Below are positions 1-11,900 of a DNA stretch of 64,000 nucleotides, in pieces (the first letter of the stretch is position 1; the number at the start of each line of letters is the position of its first letter). The notes below the pieces were generated by a model that was not told where the DNA came from, did not search any database, and worked only from the letters and a program-made list of their open reading frames with translations. Source of the stretch: Limnomonas spitsbergensis (lineage: Eukaryota > Chlorophyta > Chlorophyceae > Chlamydomonadales); assembly GCA_037349105.1 (NCBI GenBank), contig JAYJMM010000111.1, forward strand, positions 1 through 64,000. Direction: 5' to 3'. The translations under genes were made by a program, and so were the position numbers.

Positions 1-379
1 TGCATTGTGCATGGTGCTAATTGGGTGTCCATTGACCCCCCCTCGTGTTTGATTTTTCCCCTTCTGGCCTAACATATGAATACTTCAAATGATTGGGAAC
101 AATTTATGTGGCGGGTCAAACATTTTTTTTTAATTTTCCCTGTGTATCCTATCCATTTTAGATGTGCTTCTGATCGCGGCTAATTTTATAATTGCTCTGA
201 GTGCTTGAGCCAAGTTGTAGATATAGTAGAGGCAAAGTCGTTTTTCAGAGTTGGTTGTAATTGTTGTCAACCTTGCGTCCATCCCTTCGCTTCATTTCCC
301 CCCCGCTCCTCCACATTTTTCTTATTTCCTGGTGTTTGTTTCGTCCTTTCCGGTAAAACCCTGAAGTGAGGTGCACACG

Positions 380-1040
380 CAGGTGATCCTTGTTTGACCA
401 GGGCCCAGAGGTGTAATGTCATTGATTGAGTGTGGCTGGTGGACTTATGGGCGGTGTCGCACAATCAAAACAAAGTAGCCCGGGAACTCAGAAAGAACGC
501 TCTTATCTCCCATTTCTGAAATTGACGCCCACGAGACTGAGCCTATTTGACCCAGGGCCAGAGGCGTAGGTCATTGATTGAGTGAGGCTGGTGGATTTAT
601 GGGCGGTGTCTCACAATCAAAACAATTAGCCCAGGAACACAGAAAGAACGCTCTTCTCTCTCAACTCTGAAATTTGGCGCCCATGTAACTGAGCATATTT
701 GACCCAGGGCCAGAGGTGTAACGTCATTGATAGAGTGTGGCTGGTGGATTTATGGGCGGTGTCTCACAATGAAAACAAACTAGCCCGGGAGCATAGAAAC
801 ATCGCTCTTATCTCCCATTCGTGAAATTTGGCGCCCACGCGACTGAGCCTATTTGACCCAGGGCCAGAGGTGTAACGTCATTGATTGAGTGAGGCTGGTG
901 GACATGAAAACAAACTAGACCGGGAAAACACACACACACACGTTCTTTCCTTCCAACCCTGAAGTTAGGCGCCCACGCGGCGGCTGAGCCTTTTTGAAAT
1001 GGGCCCATACTTTTAACGTCATTGACTGAGTGAGGCTTGT
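380..1040. repeat. Diverged tandem repeat, period about 152 bp
   Basis: A block containing 'gactgagcctatttgaccc', 'gggccagaggtgtaacgtca' and 'ttgattgagtgaggctggtgg' recurs at about 385, 537, 688, 840 and, truncated, 968. Copies differ by substitutions and small indels, so the array is old. The motif 'cagaggtgtaacgtcattga' is the same one found in the dispersed element at 51.6-52.7 and 62.5 kb. No coding sequence is supported here. Confidence 0.8.
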
Positions 1041-1079
1041 GGTTCTCTTGGCATCAAATTCGTTGCCTTACCGGCCTCT

Positions 1080-1165
1080 CATTTCGTTACTTTCCCCCTC
1101 TCTTCCTTTTTGTCCCTTCTTTACTCCCTTCTGAACAGTTGGGCGCCCACGCGGCCGAGCGGGAT
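1080..1165. repeat. Dispersed repeat element (GGGCGCCCACGCGGCCGAG family)
   Basis: Contains a T/C-rich stretch ending in 'cccttctgaacagttgggcg' and then the core gggcgcccacgcggccgag at 1141. The same T/C-rich lead and core recur at 51.6-51.7, 51.88-51.94, 52.56-52.64 and 62.5 kb, and at the very end of the window. A shorter version lies near 966. Confidence 0.75.
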
Positions 1166-3237
1166 ATGTTACTTGCCTCATCTTCGAAATTTATGCTTTT
1201 CTATGTATAAGTAGAGGCTTGGAACGATTATGTTTTGGCTAAATACGTTCCACATTACATTACACATAGGGGTTACAAGGCCATATCTTGCAAGGCTAGG
1301 TCATGCCATGCCAGCCTTGGCCATGCCATGCCATGCCTTGCAAGTTAGCCTCCCTTCCCCTACCACATGGCCACCTTGTTGGAGCTACATCTGAAACCTG
1401 CACAGGAGTGAAACAAGTTAGTTTCGTTATAATGATGTTGGGCTCAAGGTAGACATTTCACAATTTTGTGAACTCACTTCAACTAGTTTATCGTCCGCAT
1501 CTTCAGCTCGCGCTTTTGTGCTCCACCGCTTGAATCTGTAGGCCATGCTCTGGTTCATCTCCAACCTGCAGAGGTATGTTCAACCGAAATTAGTATGCGG
1601 AGACTACAATGAAGTGCATGCATTGGGAGGACATGCCCATGTAAGCGTACCGGACCCTAATCCTGATGGATATCCCTCTAGGGCATGCACCTTTGTTAGT
1701 ACTTGCACCTGCATTGATTCATGCACATTCACTTGTGCACCCATGCCCAGAGTTTTTTTAATTATAATTTGCCACTCATGTAAATGCCTGAGGTGTGAAA
1801 AGTGTGCAGGGCCTCTTCCCCCTTTCTTTCCCATAGCTCCTCCCCACCCCAACTCACACGATGGTTTGAGCTCTTCATCTTCACGACCACCTGCAAAGGG
1901 ATGGGCCACACAAATTAGTGGCTTGAGGAGACATGACGTTTTTACATAAGGGCCCTACACCTTACATGCTCCTGTCGACCATGGCAGGTACCCTGCCTCC
2001 ATGATTTTGTACCTATGTGTGGACGGCGCAGCTAACGAAAGCAAATCCCCCTAACTTCAGAAACTGTGTGTGGCCTCAACTAGAGATTCTTGTAATTTAA
2101 ATGTGCTAGTCCAGTCAGTAAATGAGTGCTGATGTAACCAGCCTGCCCTACATTTCCTGATCAGCATTTCCTACACGTGACATGCCATTTTTACCTGCAA
2201 TGTTGTCGCTGGGCGGGTGGCCTCATGGCGAGCGGTGTAAGCATCTTGATGGAGTCATGTGCACGGGGCTGGTAGTGCACGGGGCTGGTAGACTTCCTAT
2301 AGCTGATGAGGCTGGTCTTCTGTAGCTTCAGACCAGCACGATGCATGGTAGGTAGGCCAGCCAGCCTAAACCTGTGGTAGCAAGGGACAGAGGTTTGTTC
2401 CACCGAAATTAGTATACGGAGACTACAATGAAGTGCATGCATCATGTACATTGCATCTAGCAACCCTGCAGATGTTACTCTTTTTTATTGCATGCAAGGT
2501 TCAACCAGTAAGGGGGGCCAGCATGGGAAATCAGCAGGGGCAGCCATGGGCTGATGCAGTTGGTTGGGGGATAGGGGCTGCCTGTGGCCATGGGCTGAGG
2601 CAGGTGGTGGTGGGAGAGGGGGTGCATTTGGCCATGTGTTGGGCAAGCAACCTGGACATTTCTATGTGTTCGTCCTTTCTAGTTTCATCCGGCCGCCCTG
2701 ACCCCACCCGGAAGAATCAATTTGCCTGCGAAGCCCGATCTGAAGACCCGTCCCCCTTGCTCCCTGCAGCTTTTGACTTCCACCTTGGCAGCCTCGCTAA
2801 TATTCCTGTTGTCAGTTCGTCCATTGTGTGGCTGGTCGCGCCTCGCTAACTTGGACTCCCCTCATTCCTCACCTGCCCAATAGCCTGATGCGCCGCTTCG
2901 CTTGTCGAAGACCTCATACCACTACTGGGCTTTCGCTGGCTCCACTCGCATCCTGTGATGGTGTGAGCGCTCGGTTTAGTGGAATGAGGGGGCGGATAGC
3001 AAGTTGAAGGTCGCGGGCCTGACCTCATTACCTTCCCCCTATGACTTCCGATGTCTACCACACGCGCATGAACATATTGATAGAACCACTGCTGCCATTC
3101 CAAGTGGACTTTGGTGAATCACCTGTCCTTGTGGTCGGATCAGCAGATTGGCGGTGGCGTTAGGACTGCGGCATGCCCATTTGTTAACGATCGTTATGAG
3201 ATGTGTGTTCAAAATCAACAGCTAATTAAAAATCGAC
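1166..3237. other. Non-coding stretch with dispersed repeat fragments
   Basis: No convincing gene. A 53-bp segment at 1571-1623 is repeated with a few changes at 2391-2443 (shared core 'ccgaaattagtat' and 'gagactacaatgaagtgcat'). The 2249-2398 segment ('gatggagtcatgtgcacggg', then 'atgcatggtaggtaggccag' and 'gtggtagcaagggaca') belongs to a family seen again at 16.93-17.02 and 17.61-17.64 kb. Open frames here are short and unsupported. Confidence 0.5.
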
Positions 3238-4103
3238 ATGGCGGCCATTGCACCCAAGCGCATCCTTGCCCGTGCGCCAGTCGGCTGGGTTCGCACTGTG
3301 GTACCCCTGTACAAGAATTTCATGCTGCTACTCAAAATGCGTGCCTTGCGAGGTTTGGGGCGAGACAGCGGAAACGGCATGCCGGGAACGGCCTCAAACT
3401 TGAGCAAGGCCGCACTCATGCTGGTGTTCATTAATTGCTTGACTCCGGGAGTTGCCGCCCACATAGCGTTCACGGACGTCGGGTGTGACGATGGGGCGAT
3501 GATGGTTTTTGCCTTATTCGCCGGGGCCATGTCAACATTTGGCGTAGAGGTGCAGCCGAGCCCGAAGGGGGTGAGTTATGTGTTGCTGCATACGCTCATG
3601 ATGCTTCTGACGATGACGTCGAAGATACCGGTCTTAGACGATTTGTTTCGATGTCATCGCAGATCTTCGATGTCATGGCTCTCCAGTGGCCGAAAGGACA
3701 GATGCAAGCGTTGTTCGGACCTGACTCTGAGGCAAGCAAGGAGACCCTCCTCGTGCACCCGAACTGGGATCCGGAGGTCCCTGTGATTCGGTACGTCTTC
3801 TCCTTCAATGTCGGATGGAAAGACAGCTGCCTCCAACGCCTCTTTATGGCGGTGCGGCAGTGCAGCGAGGCAGGCATGTTCTGCACGTTTAGGTCGGAGG
3901 CCTCCGGCAGCCTGTTCAGGGGCCGAAAAGCGCACACCGTCGTGCTTGCGACTTTGAATGCGCCAGGGGCCAAGGGCACGTGGGCGTACCTACTAGATGT
4001 CAAGGTTTCAATGGCGGGTAGCGGAGACAAGAAGAAGGGCATGGTGTTTTATAACACCGATGTCATCCCCGCCGGCAATGTTGCATGGCTGAGTGCTCTG
4101 TAG
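3238..4103 (+). CDS. Two-exon gene, protein of unknown function (about 257 aa)
   Basis: Exon 1 runs 3238-3570 from an ATG (begins MAAIAPKRILARAPVG). Exon 2 runs 3663-4103 and ends in TAG. The 92-nt intron 3571-3662 starts GTGAGTTATG and ends CATCGCAG. It joins the two overlapping open frames in phase 0, which explains why the frame changes near 3.6 kb. The product has two hydrophobic stretches (about residues 56-75 and 85-103) in exon 1 that could be membrane helices. The C-terminal part is soluble-looking, with alternating beta-like segments. I do not recognise the family and assign no function. The next feature downstream is the 4.28-kb repeat, with no obvious partner gene. The antisense frames are shadows. 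The splice model rests on sequence alone. Confidence 0.6.
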
Positions 4104-4279
4104 AGGCCTCAAAACCGCACACTTTATTAGTGACAGTGTTCATGTGTATTTATGTCACTTCTGCTAGCATGGAACATGGGGCAGGCCGGTGAAATAGCCC
4201 GCTCGCTGCCCCCCAATAACGGCTTCTTATTTTTAACCGCTTCATGTAGCACGCAAACACGATGCCATTTTTGTTGTCT

Positions 4280-5290
4280 CCCTAGACTTTAAGCTTGTTC
4301 CATTCACAATCCTGAAAGTAGTATGATTTTCCTCAACCCTGGAAACTGACGTTCCCCTGGATTTGATTTGAATAAGCTTGCATCCCGAAATGAAGCCCTG
4401 AACCATCTCAGCCCATGGAAAGCATCCCAAACTATAACAAGACCTTGCTACAAAATCTGGAAAGGCAAAATTATGATCCACGCCCTGAGATCCAGATCCG
4501 AGCCTTTCAAAAACAGGGACAGGTCACGAAGCTAACAAACACGCAATTGGGTGTACGGTAGAATGGAGGAACCCGCCCGCCCCGTTGCTCTCCACTTGAA
4601 CGATGTGTACCACAGCCCCCCAAATGACCACTCTGTCACTCGTATCTCCCTTAGTTCCTCAGAGGTTCATATTCTCACCGCGGTGCGGCTTCAAAAATAT
4701 AAAGGGCCTTTCAAAGCAGAACATGGCTGCCATGATTTGCCGATAGCATCCCGCTCACCATAATAAATTAGAGGGAAGGCCTGAAATACCCTCTCTCAGG
4801 ACATGAAAGTAAGATGCTTTACCTCAGCTCTGGAAATTGACCCTCCCAGAATTTGATCTGAATTATGTTTGCATCCCGAATTTAATGGACACCTCGCATT
4901 CATTTCAGCCCAAGGGAAGCATCTCAAACCCTATTATTAACGACGGTGTGTGTCAACATAACACCTTGCTACCAAATACGGCTAAAGGAAAATTTAAAGA
5001 CTCTGATCCAGATCCGAGCCTCGAAGCTGGGCCATGACGGCGAAAATACGCAAACGAGTTTTATGTTTCAATAAAAAAGGGAAGCCGCCCCCCCAGAACA
5101 CCAGCCCCATTGCTCTCTAACTCTCAAACATGTATACCACAGCCTCCCAAAAGACCACTCTGCCCCTCTGATCCTCATCTTCCCTTTTATTTCCGCAAGG
5201 GGTTTGAGCTCTGAAGGGGGTTCATCTCAAATAAAAACACGACCGCAATGATGTGGTATACACATCCCGCTCACCGAATTAATTATATGA
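4280..5290. repeat. Diverged tandem duplication, two units of about 510 bp
   Basis: The 4.30-4.77 kb unit and the 4.82-5.29 kb unit share colinear landmarks. These are 'tttgcatcccgaa/cttgcatcccgaaa', 'tcagccca(t/a)gg', 'accttgctac(a/c)aaat', 'gatccagatccgagcc', 'ccgttgctctc/ccattgctctc', 'accacagcc(c/t)ccca', 'gaccactctg' and 'catcccgctcacc'. Divergence is substantial, including indels. No gene is apparent in either unit. Confidence 0.7.
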
Positions 5291-5410
5291 AAGGCTGGCA
5301 ATCCCCCATCCCTCATGATTTAACTGATCTAGCCAACGCGTCCATAATAAGAGGCTGTTCATAGACACATGGTTGTTTTCAAGGGACAGCGAGGGGAAAT
5401 TGATAAAATA

Positions 5411-5530
5411 CTTCCCGTCATTAGGTCCTGACGGCCTGTGGGGGGTAACGACGGACACGCGCTCGGAATCGAACCTCCGCCGCTTCAGGCGTAACCCCCC
5501 ACGGGCCGTCAAGGACCTACTGAGGGGAAG
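5411..5530. repeat. Imperfect inverted repeat, about 39-nt arms
   Basis: The arm at 5411-5449 (begins cttcccgtcattaggtcc) matches the reverse complement of 5491-5530 (begins cttcccctcagtaggtcc) with a handful of mismatches and single-base bulges. The arms are separated by about 41 nt. The spacer holds ggaatcgaacctccg, superficially like a tRNA T-loop on the minus strand, but a T-stem does not form. It may be a foldback element or a hairpin RNA. Confidence 0.65.
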
Positions 5531-6780
5531 TGTCCGGAGAGCGTTAGGCGTCGAAACAACGTTTTTCCGGTTAAGGACGGATAACCGTAGGTCAAGAGCA
5601 ACAGTCAAGGCAAAGCAAGTCATGTGTGGGTTGGCACACATGAGGAGCGAGGGTGGTCGGGTAGTCTGCTGAGTACCCTCATGTAAGGGGTGTGACGACG
5701 GTACATAGTACACGCGTTGCTGACACGTTGTCGACAGGGACTTAGACCCTCACCCACAAAATACCAAGCGAGAACATCGCTGCGGAGCAAGCAAGAGAGA
5801 GCGCACACGCAAACCAAGACAAATATCAACCGAAACTGGGGGAGAGCAGAAACAAGGGAAATATACAAAAGTAACGAAGTGTACCGCTTGTGTCACCTTA
5901 GCCACGCCACTGTATGCTTTATTCACAGCACACGACAAGCAAAGCCAAAAAGCACACAAATATAAACACAATTGTCGAACGCAGCTCTGATTGAAATCAA
6001 GGCAAGAGACACGACAACGGGAAACCATCTGCAAAGGGCACACAAAGAAACAGAACAGCCTGGCAGAAGGTACGACGGCAATAAAACGCGTCACCACAAC
6101 CGACACACGAGGCCACCTACCGACAACCGCGCTCGGCTCAAAAGCCAGAAAGCAGCGAAAATTAAGGGGAAGCAAGCAACACAGCATACAGTGGGCCAGC
6201 AGGCCTTCAAAGGTGGCATATGGGACTTTACAAAGGGGAGGGCCGCCGGGGGGGGGGGGGGGGCATATCTTTGCCGATCGCAAAGATCAAGGCAGTAAAA
6301 CACAAGAGGCGAGGCGAGGGCTGTGGAGGCGTGTGGGTGAGGGCTGTGCAGTAAATCACGTCAAGGAACACGTGTATGTACCCGGCTTTGTTTAGAATCG
6401 TGTTGAAGGCATGCTATGCCACGAAGCTTCCTATGACCTTGCATGAGCAAGACCTGACATAAGGAAGGCTGGCAAATTCATGAGGATCTCATGGAGCAGA
6501 TCTGGCTCATGTGAGCGGAGGGGGGGAGATGTGGACTGAAGTAAGCACGATGAGGCATTATCTGCATGGCTGTAGATTTTCTGTGGGCCAAGACGTAACA
6601 TGTTCATGCAAAGTCCACAAACTGGCTGAAGGATGTCAAGCGTGTTCAGGATTGCTTCTCACGAATTAGCCTTTATTTCCAGCTTGCAGGCGGAGTGAGC
6701 ATATGTCATTGGAGTGCGAGCCTTGTGCTTACAAAATTAGATCCACAGAAAAGAGAGAGGCTATCTCTGAAGCACATTGT
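5531..6780. other. No gene recognised; contains a G16 run
   Basis: Overlapping frames on both strands are short and compositionally biased. A homopolymer of 16 G lies at 6248-6263. Nothing else could be assigned. Confidence 0.4.
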
Positions 6781-8608
6781 TCAAGCCTCTCCAAAATCTA
6801 GAGCCCGGACACAGAAATCATTGCAAGCAGCCACATGCGCTTCTCCCGCGGGAGGACGCCAGCGCTTCAACCGAGCCAACCGAGGGTTTGAAGGAGACAG
6901 GGGTCCAGCAAGCAAAATCTCCTTCGTTGCATCTTCTAACATGCGGTCATGATGAATCAAACGCTCGGCCACAGACTCTGAAAAATTATCAAATAAAAAC
7001 ATGCTAGGGTTCAAGCTGCGATTCCCCCACTTCAGGTGGAGGGGCGACATGCACTGCTGATTCCCACATGTGTGCATGACCACATATACACCGTCGTCCC
7101 CAGGAGGTGGGGGGCCGTTAAAAAAGAAATGGACCAGCCGATGCACATACTCAGAACGGAGAGGACCCTTTGGGGGACGGCCACGGCCAGCCAAGCCAAC
7201 AGCAGGGGAGGAAGAACCTACAAGAGGTGGGCGTGAGGGTTAGGGATCAGGAGGATAATGGTGCATGCATTCGGGCACTCGATAAAGAATACAAATATCA
7301 TGAACCAATCACCTGTTCGACCAATTTTCATCATCAAGTAGCCATTATGCACGTGGAACAGCGAATTGGAGGCCACCCTAAGCGGGTCAAACACCATGCA
7401 CGCGGAGGAGACGTGGAGCTTGTCGGAATAAGCCAGCAAGGGCCGGGCAGAAAGGATGGCGGGCACGGGCAAAAAATCTGCATCCATGCTTGCTATCCAT
7501 TCCCTCGTGGCGGCTGAGAGTGAAAGGGGGACGGCCGCTGAATCGACGTGCATCAGCAAAGACTGCAGAAATTGACAAGATCGGCTATTTGACCGGTAGG
7601 ACCCATCGGCCTCAGCCTTGACGTGTGCAAGGACACGCAAGGTCAACAGGTGGCGTTCAACTGCAGGGTCCGCAAAACGGTGCCTGGAAAGAAATGGGGG
7701 AGAGGGGGGGGGGGCTTAACGCTTGAAAGGAAAGGGAAAGGGATAAAAAAAGACTAACCTCACGTGAGCCAGAGGGTGAAATAGGGGCCACATCTGTTCC
7801 TTGGTAGGTGCTCCGACACTGCCAGGCAAGTACATGCTGCCCATCATGACGGGCCATCCCCAAGCAGTGCCAGCACATTCACAACTCTCCAGGCTGAAGG
7901 GGTCTACCACTATTTTGGGAATGGCTGGAGAGACATGCACATGGATGGAATAACGGCTGGAGACCACATGAGCAGAGCGCAAGGCTGTGACGGCATTCAC
8001 GTGCCGTGTCCACGCAGGCCTGGGCTCTGGAGCATTCAGCCTATAGTGGTTTTCATGTCATCCATCATCAGGACATAAAGGCATGATCATGCTGTTACAG
8101 AAAAAAACGCACCATAACCTACTGGCCGCAAGGGCCTCATCAACGGTGGGCAGCCACCAGCACTCAGGCGGTAAAATCGAGCAAATGGAGGCCAAAACGT
8201 GCTTGCCAATAACATCCATATTCGGGGCGGCGTCCATCAGACCAATCAATTTCCAACACGTTATCATTCGTAGCGAAGGAAGGAGGCTGACACAAGTTGG
8301 ATCGTATACGGTATCTTCGCATTCTGGTCTTTTCAGGTAAGGGGACTGAAAAAGGAAACGAACATACTTGCTGTGTGCAAGATCGGCCATATTTAAGACC
8401 ATGGTAACGAGCGTCAATAACGACGCGGTGGTCAATGCGCGGATGATGGAGGGTTCTGGAGCGTGTGTCCGACGAGGCATAAACCCGTCTCCCACGACAT
8501 AGGAGACCGGTTTTACCGTCTCTGAAACATGTCCAGAAGAATTATACAATGCTAAGAAGATGACTTGGATTACGGATTCGGTTTGCGAGTAAGCGTCGAA
8601 AGCATCCG
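6781..8608 (-). CDS. HNH/zinc-loop nuclease-domain protein, four exons visible
   Basis: Exons on the minus strand are 8608-8119, 8040-7759, 7683-7313 and 7217-6781 (TGA). Introns are 75-95 nt: 8118-8041 (GTTATG..TATAG), 7758-7684 (GTTAGT..TCCAG) and 7312-7218 (GTGATT..TGTAG). All phases agree, giving about 525 aa. The C-terminus carries VHRLVHFFFNG and then HTCGNQQCMSPLHLKWG (about residue 428). This is the H-x-C-x4-C-x2-P-x-HL-x2-G zinc-binding/HNH loop of the His-Me finger (homing-endonuclease-like) family. The domain core spans the last intron, which supports the splice. GRGRPPKG just before it looks like an AT-hook. The first about 380 residues are unrecognised. The 5' end is unresolved: the frame opens after a TGA near 8617, and an acceptor 'aatacag' precedes 8608, so an upstream exon may be missing. 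A selfish nuclease or a domesticated host protein are both possible. Confidence 0.7.
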
Positions 8609-8967
8609 CTGTATTTCATGCGACAATCAACATTCCTAAACGCCTCACCGTAGGGCTCAAGATCCAGAGTTAAGGGCAGGCTGGAGGATTAAGGACCCAA
8701 GGGTTTAGGGCAAGGCTGGAGGGCTCAGGAACCAGGGTTGAGGGCAAGGCTGAAGATGACGGAAGCACGCCACAGGTGGGGAGAGGCTTCAACTACAGCT
8801 GAGGACTTCAGCTACATCTTATGCCACAGGTGGGGAGAGGGTATGGGAGAGTACGGGAGGGCACGGGAGGGCACATGGGCTGCGGGAGGGTACAGGTGCA
8901 CAAGCTGAAGGCCATGCCATGTTGGTGCACAGTCCAGAATGCCATGTTGTTGTCCAGAGGTGCGCTG
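8609..8967. other. Low-complexity spacer before the satellite
   Basis: Short imperfect repeats of 'agggcaaggctggaggg' type (8670-8750) and of 'gccacaggtggggagagg' (8769 and 8822). No gene is visible, although a first exon of the HNH gene could lie here. Confidence 0.4.
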
Positions 8968-11900
8968 CAGTATTTCTGGCTGATGCCCTAGTGTCAAGAT
9001 TGATGGGGTGTGTAAATAAGGATGTCCAGGACTACAGGGGTGTGTAGCTGAGGATGTTCAAGTGTGCTGGGGTGTGTAGCTGAGAATATCCATGAGCATA
9101 AGCAGGGTCCCAGCAAAATACTTTATTTTTTAGAGAATTCGAAGGGGTATGTACTGCCCAGTGGGCCTGAGGTACAGGTATCCAGCAGGTAAAGGTATCA
9201 TACAGGTGCATGATGCAGTACAAAGGCTGGCTGTGACTCCTCCTTCTACTGCTTTACTGTTTAAATCTGGTGATAGGGGAACATGTGAGGAAGACGCAAC
9301 TAATATATGAAGATCAGCTGAACGAACCAGCGCTGGTTATGGAGCACTCCTCCGTGAGACATCAAGGCAGCTTGTTACCTGCAGATGCTGCTGCTGTGCT
9401 GCTGAAACTCCACACCATGATGAAGGGTGACTTGTTGGAAATTGTGGGTGTCTGGTGGGTGTCTGGTGGGGACTGTTGGGTACCTGGTGGGTGAAAGGTG
9501 GGTGAAGCGGGTGTGCCTGGTTGGTAAGGGGTGTTGGGTGACGGGTGGGTGAATGGTCTGGTATTTCAGTATTTCTGGCTGATGCCCTAGTGTCAAGATT
9601 GATGGGGTGTGTAAATAAGGATGTCCAGGACTACAGGGGTGTGTAGCTGAGGATGTTCAAGTGTGCTGGGGTGTGTAGCTGAGAATATCCATGAGCATAA
9701 GCAGGGTCCCAGCAAAATACTTTATTTTTTAGAGAATTCGAAGGGGTATGTACTGCCCAGTGGGCCTGAGGTACAGGTATCCAGCAGGTAAAGGTATCAT
9801 ACAGGTGCATGATGCAGTACAAAGGCTGGCTGTGACTCCTCCTTCTACTGCTTTACTGTTTAAATCTGGTGATAGGGGAACATGTGAGGAAGACGCAACT
9901 AATATATGAAGATCAGCTGAACGAACCAGCGCTGGTTATGGAGCACTCCTCCGTGAGACATCAAGGCAGCTTGTTACCTGCAGATGCTGCTGCTGTGCTG
10001 CTGAAACTCCACACCATGATGAAGGGTGACTTGTTGGAAAATTGTGGGTGTCTGGTGGGTGTCTGGTGGGGACTGTTGGGTACCTGGTGGGTGAAAGGTG
10101 GGTGAAGCGGGTGTGCCTGGTTGGTAAGGGGTGTTGGGTGACGGGTGGGTGAATGGTCTGGTATTTCAGTATTTCTGGCTGATGCCCTAGTGTCAAGATT
10201 GATGGGGTGTGTAAATAAGGATGTCCAGGACTACAGGGGTGTGTAGCTGAGGATGTTCAAGTGTGCTGGGGTGTGTAGCTGAGAATATCCATGAGCATAA
10301 GCAGGGTCCCAGCAAAATACTTTATTTTTTAGAGAATTCGAAGGGGTATGTACTGCCCAGTGGGCCTGAGGTACAGGTATCCAGCAGGTAAAGGTATCAT
10401 ACAGGTGCATGATGCAGTACAAAGGCTGGCTGTGACTCCTCCTTCTACTGCTTTACTGTTTAAATCTGGTGATAGGGGAACATGTGAGGAAGACGCAACT
10501 AATATATGAAGATCAGCTGAACGAACCAGCGCTGGTTATGGAGCACTCCTCCGTGAGACATCAAGGCAGCTTGTTACCTGCAGATGCTGCTGCTGTGCTG
10601 CTGAAACTCCACACCATGATGAAGGGTGACTTGTTGGAAAATTGTGGGTGTCTGGTGGGTGTCTGGTGGGGACTGTTGGGTACCTGGTGGGTGAAAGGTG
10701 GGTGAAGCGGGTGTGCCTGGTTGGTAAGGGGTGTTGGGTGACGGGTGGGTGAATGGTCTGGTATTTCAGTATTTCTGGCTGATGCCCTAGTGTCAAGATT
10801 GATGGGGTGTGTAAATAAGGATGTCCAGGACTACAGGGGTGTGTAGCTGAGGATGTTCAAGTGTGCTGGGGTGTGTAGCTGAGAATATCCATGAGCATAA
10901 GCAGGGTCCCAGCAAAATACTTTATTTTTTAGAGAATTCGAAGGGGTATGTACTGCCCAGTGGGCCTGAGGTACAGGTATCCAGCAGGTAAAGGTATCAT
11001 ACAGGTGCATGATGCAGTACAAAGGCTGGCTGTGACTCCTCCTTCTACTGCTTTACTGTTTAAATCTGGTGATAGGGGAACATGTGAGGAAGACGCAACT
11101 AATATATGAAGATCAGCTGAACGAACCAGCGCTGGTTATGGAGCACTCCTCCGTGAGACATCAAGGCAGCTTGTTACCTGCAGATGTTGCTGCTGTGCTG
11201 CTGAAACTCCACACCATGATGAAGGGTGACTTGTTGGAAATTGTGGGTGTCTGGTGGGTGTCTGGTGGGGACTGTTGGGTACCTGGTGGGTGAAAGGTGG
11301 GTGAAGCGGGTGTGCCTGGTTGGTAAGGGGTGTTGGGTGACGGGTGGGTGAATGGTCTGGTATTTCAGTATTTCTGGCTGATGCCCTAGTGTCAAGATTG
11401 ATGGGGTGTGTAAATAAGGATGTCCAGGACTACAGGGGTGTGTAGCTGAGGATGTTCAAGTGTGCTGGGGTGTGTAGCTGAGAATATCCATGAGCATAAG
11501 CAGGGTCCCAGCAAAATACTTTATTTTTTAGAGAATTCGAAGGGGTATGTACTGCCCAGTGGGCCTGAGGTACAGGTATCCAGCAGGTAAAGGTATCATA
11601 CAGGTGCATGATGCAGTACAAAGGCTGGCTGTGACTCCTCCTTCTACTGCTTTACTGTTTAAATCTGGTGATAGGGGAACATGTGAGGAAGACGCAACTA
11701 ATATATGAAGATCAGCTGAACGAACCAGCGCTGGTTATGGAGCACTCCTCCGTGAGACATCAAGGCAGCTTGTTACCTGCAGATGCTGCTGCTGTGCTGC
11801 TGAAACTCCACACCATGATGAAGGGTGACTTGTTGGAAAATTGTGGGTGTCTGGTGGGTGTCTGGTGGGGACTGTTGGGTACCTGGTGGGTGAAAGGTGG

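Noticed and set aside
5455..5500. tRNA-like T-loop 'ggttcgattcc' on the minus strand
   Set aside because: The flanking bases do not form a 5-bp T-stem, and no acceptor, D or anticodon arm is visible. It is the loop of the inverted repeat.
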